The notes under the pieces: generated by a model
The model's database searches: none
Told to the model about the DNA's origin: nothing
What the model saw: only the letters and a program-made list of their open reading frames with translations
Shown: piece by piece, positions 59,080 to 64,000 of the stretch
How positions within the stretch are numbered: the first letter of the stretch is position 1
How the letters are laid out: every line of letters starts with the position of its first letter
Program-made: the position numbers and the translations under genes
Source of the DNA: Lepturacanthus savala
Lineage: Eukaryota; Chordata; Actinopteri; Scombriformes; Trichiuridae
Assembly (NCBI GenBank): GCA_030544235.1
Contig: CM060477.1
Location: 1,081,434-1,145,433 of the forward strand
Length of the DNA stretch: 64,000 nucleotides
Direction of reading: 5' to 3'

Positions 59080-62000
59080 CTGCAGCAGTAAACACAACAG
59101 TATTTAAAATTAAATTAAAAAATAAAGGTCAGTGAAAACCTAACCGCAGGTAAAATCATTTAATTCCATTTTAACTTTTAACTTAAAAATGATAAAAGAC
59201 TTTCTGTAAATTAGAGAAATATTAAGGATGACGTTAACATTTATGTTGGGATTAAATTAACCAACTAATTTGCATATTATGACGTCACAGGGCGGAGCCA
59301 ACTTGGATTATAGAATATTCATGAAATGTCATGTTTTAACCCTTTATTACATAGTGTTTCCATATAGAAACAATTACTTTATCTTTTTTTTAAAAAGCTG
59401 TGATATAAAATCAATGTTTTTACAATTAGGTGTGAAAAGGTGGCTTTTATTTTGAAGGACATATAATTTATAAGGTCACATGACCAGGATATCCCTATTG
59501 CTGATCATTTCTCCAAAGGTTGACTTTTATTCACCAAATAAAAAAATTTAACTTGAATTTATTTCAGTTGTTTTGAGTGTAAACAACATTTGACGCCCAA
59601 TTTGACAAAATCTGATTTATTCGGTGCAGCATCATTCATCCATTCATCAGTTTCATTGTTCGGGGACTTGGCTCAGTTCTTCCCTAACGTCAGCATCACC
59701 TGGAAGGAGTTGAGGATGGTGAAGCTGTAGCTGGCGACCGTCATCAGTGGACTGTCTTCTTCCAGCGTCTGCAGCAGGAAGCCGATGGCCCACGTCACCC
59801 CGAACACCGGCGTCAGCAGCGCCACAGCCTTCAAGATGCTCTTAGCCGCCTCCTTGTTGTCCGCTTTGCTGCCTTCAGGGACCGAGGACTTCAGCAGGGT
59901 CAGGGACACCACCACCAGGGAGAAGAGGTTGACCAGAACGATGGTTCCCACAGGGAGGATGAAGGCGTACAACGACCCTTCCAGGATGTTGGTGTACACC
60001 AGCCAGCAGGTCCTCCTGTCGTGGTAGGGGGTGTCGGTGTACTTGCAGTAGATGCAGCTGGACACCACTATCAGGACCGGGAAGACGTAGCCGATGACGC
60101 CGGAGAGCAGCATGAAGACGGTTTTCCTCAGCGGGTTGAAGACGAAGATTAGCTGGTGGATGAGCATCATGCTCAGACACAGCATCCAGGTGAACGTGCC
60201 CAGGTAGAACAGGTGCTTGCACATGGTCAGGATCAGGCACCAGGTGTCCCCGAGGCTCTCGGGCGAGGCGGACGCCAGGAAGCTGACGTCTCCGAGCAGC
60301 AGGAACACAGCGATGTTGATGATGGCCGTGTGGCGGAACAGGGAGAGGTTGGACTGGACCACGGCCGACCACACCAGGGCCTCCACCGTGAAGAAGACCA
60401 GCAGGGAGACCACGGACACGCTCAGGCCCACGTAGGTGATCATGTCCTGGCTGTAGGAAGACACGTCGCCCTTGGACATGAGGACGGAGAAGGAAGTCAG
60501 GTGGTTGCACTTGCATAGGACGTGGTTGTTGCCGCGAGATTTGCCGACACAGCCTTCGTCGGACCATTCCATGTCCGAGGTATTCCAGAAGACGCAGAGC
60601 GGCGTTCCCCGAACTCGGGGGAAGTCCATCTTGAGCTCCACGGAGGAGTCGTTCTTGTCTTCCAGCGTCACAGACACCAACAGGCTGATCGGCTTGCTGT
60701 CGGGAAAGTTGTTGTACAATTTGTCCGTGAGGTTTTTCAGACCAGCAACTCTCACGATTCCAGGCGTGTTGTTCAGACTCACTTTGACGCCAAACACCGA
60801 CATGTTGCAGTTCCTGCCGGAGCAGATCTTCAGCACCAGGTTCTCAGTCCTGTAAATTAAGTCGACTACGTTGCTGTCGTTGATCTTGATGTTCTTCACC
60901 AGACTTTCCACGGTTTCAAGGTACCGAGCTGACAGGGATTGGATGATGGAGGCGTTGACCGCCCCCCAGTGGGGGACAAGGATGTTGTTGGCTGCACTGA
61001 CCAGATCCTGCAGCAGAAGAAGGAGACAAACAATTAAAATAAGCAGGATATTTATAAAGTGTGACCACCTTTGGATTGATAGACGCAGTAAGAACCAATG
61101 GAAATTTACCCTGATGGGACCATCCAAGGGTTGTTCAGTCAACATGTGACATGTGGGAATTGTGCTTCTCATAGATATACCTAAGAAAGGCTGAATGTCT
61201 CATCCATGCTGACGGCCAATGGAGTCGAACGTCCGCGCTGGCGGCCATCTTACGACAGGGAGCTCGCTCACCCATAACAATGTTTAACCCATTGAAGCCA
61301 ATGAAGCTTGAAGTCTACGACTGTTATTTTACACTTAAAATAAAAATACAGCGTTTGTTTTCTGACATGAGAGTAGACTGCTTTTTACTTTTTAAACAAA
61401 ATGAGGTTTCCAACTACTTCCTGTCACATGATGTCATCAAGACAATCCCTCCCAGAAAGAGTCATTTTATTTAGATTGTATATATAGAAATGTATATATC
61501 TACAGGAATTTTGTACATAGGATGAAGAGATAAACAGGTTAAGTATTAAATGACAGTCATAGACTAACGGCTCTTAGGCTTTAATGGGTTAATGGTCCAT
61601 GTTCTTATAAATGACCAAAACTTGCTAAATTTTCAACCAATTGTCAAACAGTTTGGTTTGATATAAACGTCAGAGATGTAGTTCTGACACTGCAAACCTA
61701 GAGTTTTTTAAGTATATATATATATATTATATAGATATACAATTATAGCCACGTTGATAACATTGGTACGAAACCAGACAGTGTGTAAATCCATCAACTG
61801 ATCCATCGACTGTTTCCCTGTAGCAAGATGGCCGCCGGGGCGAGGACGCTCGAGTCTGTGCTGTGAGACGTTTAAAGTTTCTTACGTACATCTATAGTGG
61901 TACTTACAACTTCGGCATACCATTGTCACGATTTAGTCTGAAAAAGGGGGCGTGTCTTAAGAGGTTACGTTGCACCTGTGAGACAGGAAGTGAGACAGGA

Positions 62001-63602
62001 AGTGAAACAGGAAGTGAGACAGGAAGTGAGACAGGAAGTGACTGGCTCTTACAGGAAGGACCTGATCTCCTATGGTGATGTTCACTGATGCTTTTCTCAT
62101 CACGTTTAAGATGTTGATGGAGCCTCTGATGTCGGCCATGCTGTCCTCAGTCTCTTCTAAATGTATGTCCCGGGTGCAGTTGTTAAGTCTTGCAAATATA
62201 GTCATGGCCATCTTCTGGCTGGAGCCCAGACCCTTCAAGAACCTCTGCAAACAAACAAACAAACAAACAAACAAACAAGTTATTCCAGCTATGCTCAGAT
62301 CTAATCAGACATCTTGATCCCAGTTTAAACCGATTTACTGACGAGTCTTTTTAAACAGGTCTCTGTTTCTGTTTGTCCCCGTCCATGTATTTTTAAAACA
62401 TTTCGCTCCTTTAGCAGAGTTAGCATCAGCAACAACTCATCATCTTTTCGTTTCTTTGAAGCTTCTGCTCCCTAAAATAAGAACAAACAGACTGAAAATC
62501 TCTTGTACTTTGTTACTGTTACTTGTACTATAACCTTTATATATTAATATAATTCTGTATATAATGATGTACATAGAATAGGTCATTTATTTCTATTTTT
62601 CCAATAATTCCATGTGTAATAATCTCCTCACCAACCTCCGACCATGTGACCTTTACAACAACTATACATCAATAACAAGGTGTGTTTAAACACATGTTTC
62701 TGTTGTGTTTGTGTGTCTATAGTTTAATAACAGTCCTATATAATCTAATCTAATGTTGCTGGTGTCTTATTGGAGTCGTAGAACTCTGATATTAATCAGA
62801 TCAACAGTTATACTTGGACAACTGTCATGTAAAAGCTGTTTTAATAGATGAGCCACTCTGTTAAGAACCAAATAATAGACTCATTTGCGTGCTGCCTGGA
62901 CCTGAAGGAGATTTGCATGTGATTTGCAAAGAATAACTAAGGTGGAGTCACTGGAGGGTCACGGAGTCAGGAACCAGGGTTGTAAAGGACCAGACTTTCA
63001 TTGTAAAGGAAGCTGAGATGATTCAGTTCATGAATATGAAGCTTCTGTCCTGTGATGAAACTCTTCTGAACCTGCAGCTGCTTTTTACGCAGAATAAAAA
63101 CAGCTGCAGACGCAGAATCACACACATCCATTCACAGATCAATGCAGAATGATTTACTGACTTTGCCGCGTTGCACTTTAATCAAATCGCGGCTGTTAAA
63201 CGTATTAAATCCTCCAGCGTTTCGACTGTAGATCAGAGTCCAGAGGAGGTTTGATTTGTCTCGTTCTGCAGGTAAAACCTCGTAGAACCCAATTAGATGA
63301 AATGTTCTAGGAGACAAAACCTTGACCAACGTCTTCTTTTGTCCAATCAGGATCAGTAATACGTCCAAGTATTAGAATAATTAGAATAATTAATCCACTC
63401 ACCTCTGCTGCCATGGTAAGTTCGTGGAGTTGTCGTGTGATGCAGAAGGAGATGACCCGCCACCAGGTGGTGCCCTCACAGGTCCGCGACGTGTATCCGA
63501 TCCTGCCCTTCACACACGTTCGATTAATCACTGTGGCTCCAGATGGAGTTTTGGGCCAAAAACGCCCGTTTAGCGTCTCCTCGTTGCAGAACGGTTGACC
63601 TC
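58673..63602 (-). CDS. Adhesion GPCR, ADGRF group, 3' part (5' end outside window)
   Basis: Seven-helix receptor with autoproteolysed ectodomain. Minus-strand exons seen are 63602-63403, 62244-62053, 61007-59700, 59079-59038, 58843-58814 and 58732-58673. They give 600 codons plus a stop, preceded by two bases that complete a codon from an upstream exon. Order: HormR-like segment (FCNEETLNGRFWPKTPSGAT through VISFCITRQL), GAIN, GPS, 7TM, short tail ending KSLNSSKDK. The GPS reads CKCNHLTSFSVLM, with predicted cleavage HL|T at 60498/60497 leaving tethered agonist TSFSVLM. The layout and LTSFSVLMS fit the ADGRF1-5/teleost Adgrf set. I cannot assign the exact member, so no symbol is given. The gene is in frame throughout. 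The ligand is unknown. Confidence 0.9.
58913..58953 (+). mobile_element. hAT-like remnant fragment in receptor intron
   Basis: GAGTGAAACCAGAACACTGA then TGTGGCCACGGGAACAAAT is the inverted counterpart of 14976-15013, about 37 of 39 matching. Confidence 0.65.
59385..59545 (+). repeat. Dispersed repeat family B, copy 3
   Basis: AAAAAGCTGTGATATAAAAT, GGTGGCTTTTATTTTGAAGG and AAGGTCACATGACCAGGATA match the copies at 35375 and 46020. It lies in the receptor intron between the 7TM exon and helix 7 exon. Confidence 0.75.
59700..61007 (-). CDS. ADGRF-type receptor, large GAIN/GPS/7TM exon
   Basis: 436 codons in a single exon, typical of this subfamily. Acceptor ttctgctgcag|GATCTG. It holds LVSAANNILVPHWGAVNASI, the GPS, helix 1 (ITYVGLSVSVVSLLVFF) to helix 7 (ASYSFTILNSFQ). 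The true end is CAG|gtgatg at 59700/59699. Reading on to the TGA at 59675-59673 would truncate helix 7. Several N-glycosylation sequons precede the GPS. Confidence 0.93.
61305..61560 (+). repeat. Dispersed repeat family A, copy 3
   Basis: TTTTACACTTAAAATAAAAA, CTTCCTGTCACATGATGTC and GAGTCATTTTATTTAGATT match copies 1 and 2. Intron of the receptor gene. Confidence 0.65.
61978..62041. repeat. 12-bp GAGACAGGAAGT array
   Basis: Five near-identical copies, each with an ETS-like GGAAGTG core, about ten bases downstream of a receptor exon donor on the transcribed (minus) strand. Confidence 0.95.
62053..62244 (-). CDS. ADGRF-type receptor, GAIN exon
   Basis: 64 codons, phase 0 both sides: RFLKGLGSSQKMAMTIFARL through ASVNITIGDQVLP. 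Its acceptor pyrimidine tract is a (GTTT)n repeat. Donor CCT|gtaaga is followed after about ten bases by a 12-bp GGAAGTGAGACA array. Confidence 0.87.
62245..63402 (-). other. Receptor intron between HormR-like and GAIN exons
   Basis: (CAAA)n at 62248-62277, otherwise unremarkable sequence. Confidence 0.6.
63403..63602 (-). CDS. ADGRF-type receptor, HormR-like exon
   Basis: Acceptor ctcctgcag|GAGGTC; two bases finish a codon from an upstream exon outside the window. It encodes GQPFCNEETLNGRFWPKTPS, CVKGRIGYTSRTCEGTTWW and RQLHELTMAAE, with the Cys/Trp pattern of the hormone-receptor fold. Donor GCAGAG|gtgagt. Confidence 0.88.
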
Positions 63603-63639
63603 CTGCAGGAGAAGATGCTCATCAAGGAACAGAAGATGC

Positions 63640-64000
63640 AAACGTGGCAGCAGGTCCTTGATTTTTATTCAGTTGTTCAGTTGTCATTCAGTCATATTTA
63701 GTCAACTTGTATTCTTTTATTTGTTTAGTCACATCTCAATGAAGAATCCTGGTGTATTAGTCTAGATTTAGTCAAAGAAAATCCAAAGTATTTTAGTTTT
63801 ATTCAAAGAAAATCCAAAGTATTTTAGTTTTAGTCCAAGAAAATCCAAAGTATTTTAGTTTTAGTCAAGAAAATCCAAAGTATTTTAGTTTTAGTCCAAG
63901 AAAATCCAAAGTATTTTATAATTAGTCAAAGAAAATCCAAAGTATTTTATAATTAGTCAAAGAAAATCCAAAGTATTTTAGTTTTAGTCAAGAAAATCCA
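63640..64000. repeat. AGAAAATCCAAAGTATTTTA array at window edge
   Basis: Seven or more copies of a 31-34-bp unit (TTTTAGTCAAAGAAAATCCA + AAGTA) from about 63760, running off the right edge. Confidence 0.93.

Noticed and set aside
59673..59699. TGA as the end of the adhesion GPCR
   Set aside because: It follows a good donor (CAG|gtgatg) and would cut helix 7; in-frame downstream exons complete the family sequence.
59875..60567. 230-residue minus-strand frame overlapping the receptor
   Set aside because: Shifted-frame shadow of the 7TM exon.

Overview
The window looks like nuclear DNA of a ray-finned fish, probably a percomorph teleost. The genes have small GT-AG exons, protein products collinear with vertebrate families, and very dense (CA)n/(GT)n microsatellites, minisatellites and short DNA-transposon remnants. 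I see no bacterial, viral or organellar genes. Gene names come from recognising protein families by eye; no database search was run.

There are four protein-coding genes. (1) slc35d3 (+, coding 6791-11935, 4 exons, 433 codons) is an orphan nucleotide-sugar-transporter-like protein linked to lysosome-related organelles. (2) snx14 (+, coding 24045-43563, 28 exons, 925 codons) is an ER-anchored PXA-RGS-PX-nexin-C sorting nexin. (3) nt5e (-, coding 54919-47320, 9 exons, 583 codons) is the GPI-anchored ecto-5'-nucleotidase CD73. (4) The 3' part of an adhesion GPCR of the ADGRF group (-, 63602-58673, six exons seen) has its 5' end beyond the right edge. All four stay in frame across every junction I built. 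snx14 and nt5e converge tail to tail, and they are also neighbours in mammals. slc35d3 and the receptor are probably arrangements of the fish lineage.

Layout: 1-6240 is low-complexity CTC/CTG, polypyrimidine and 36-bp repeat DNA. 6355-6785 is a tandemly duplicated slc35d3 leader. 6791-12418 is slc35d3. 12419-22800 is gene-poor and full of repeats. 22810-23502 is a candidate transposon in front of snx14. 23500-43640 is snx14. 43900-45180 is an ATTA-rich minisatellite. 47320-54919 is nt5e. 54920-58500 is CTC-rich, AT-rich and GGTTCTGAT repeat DNA. 58673 to the end is the receptor.

The most striking feature is the load of private minisatellites inside introns, often touching a splice site. Examples are slc35d3 exon 2 lying between (TG)n and (CA)n tracts, an slc35d3 exon 3 acceptor fed directly by a 26-bp array, and a 41-bp array in snx14 that has copied the exon 24 splice donor about seven times. 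I found no wholly new gene system. The best candidates for undescribed biology are this repeat-splicing interface, an array of about 17 TCATGTGA motifs in slc35d3 intron 2, and several apparently unnamed mobile or dispersed elements.
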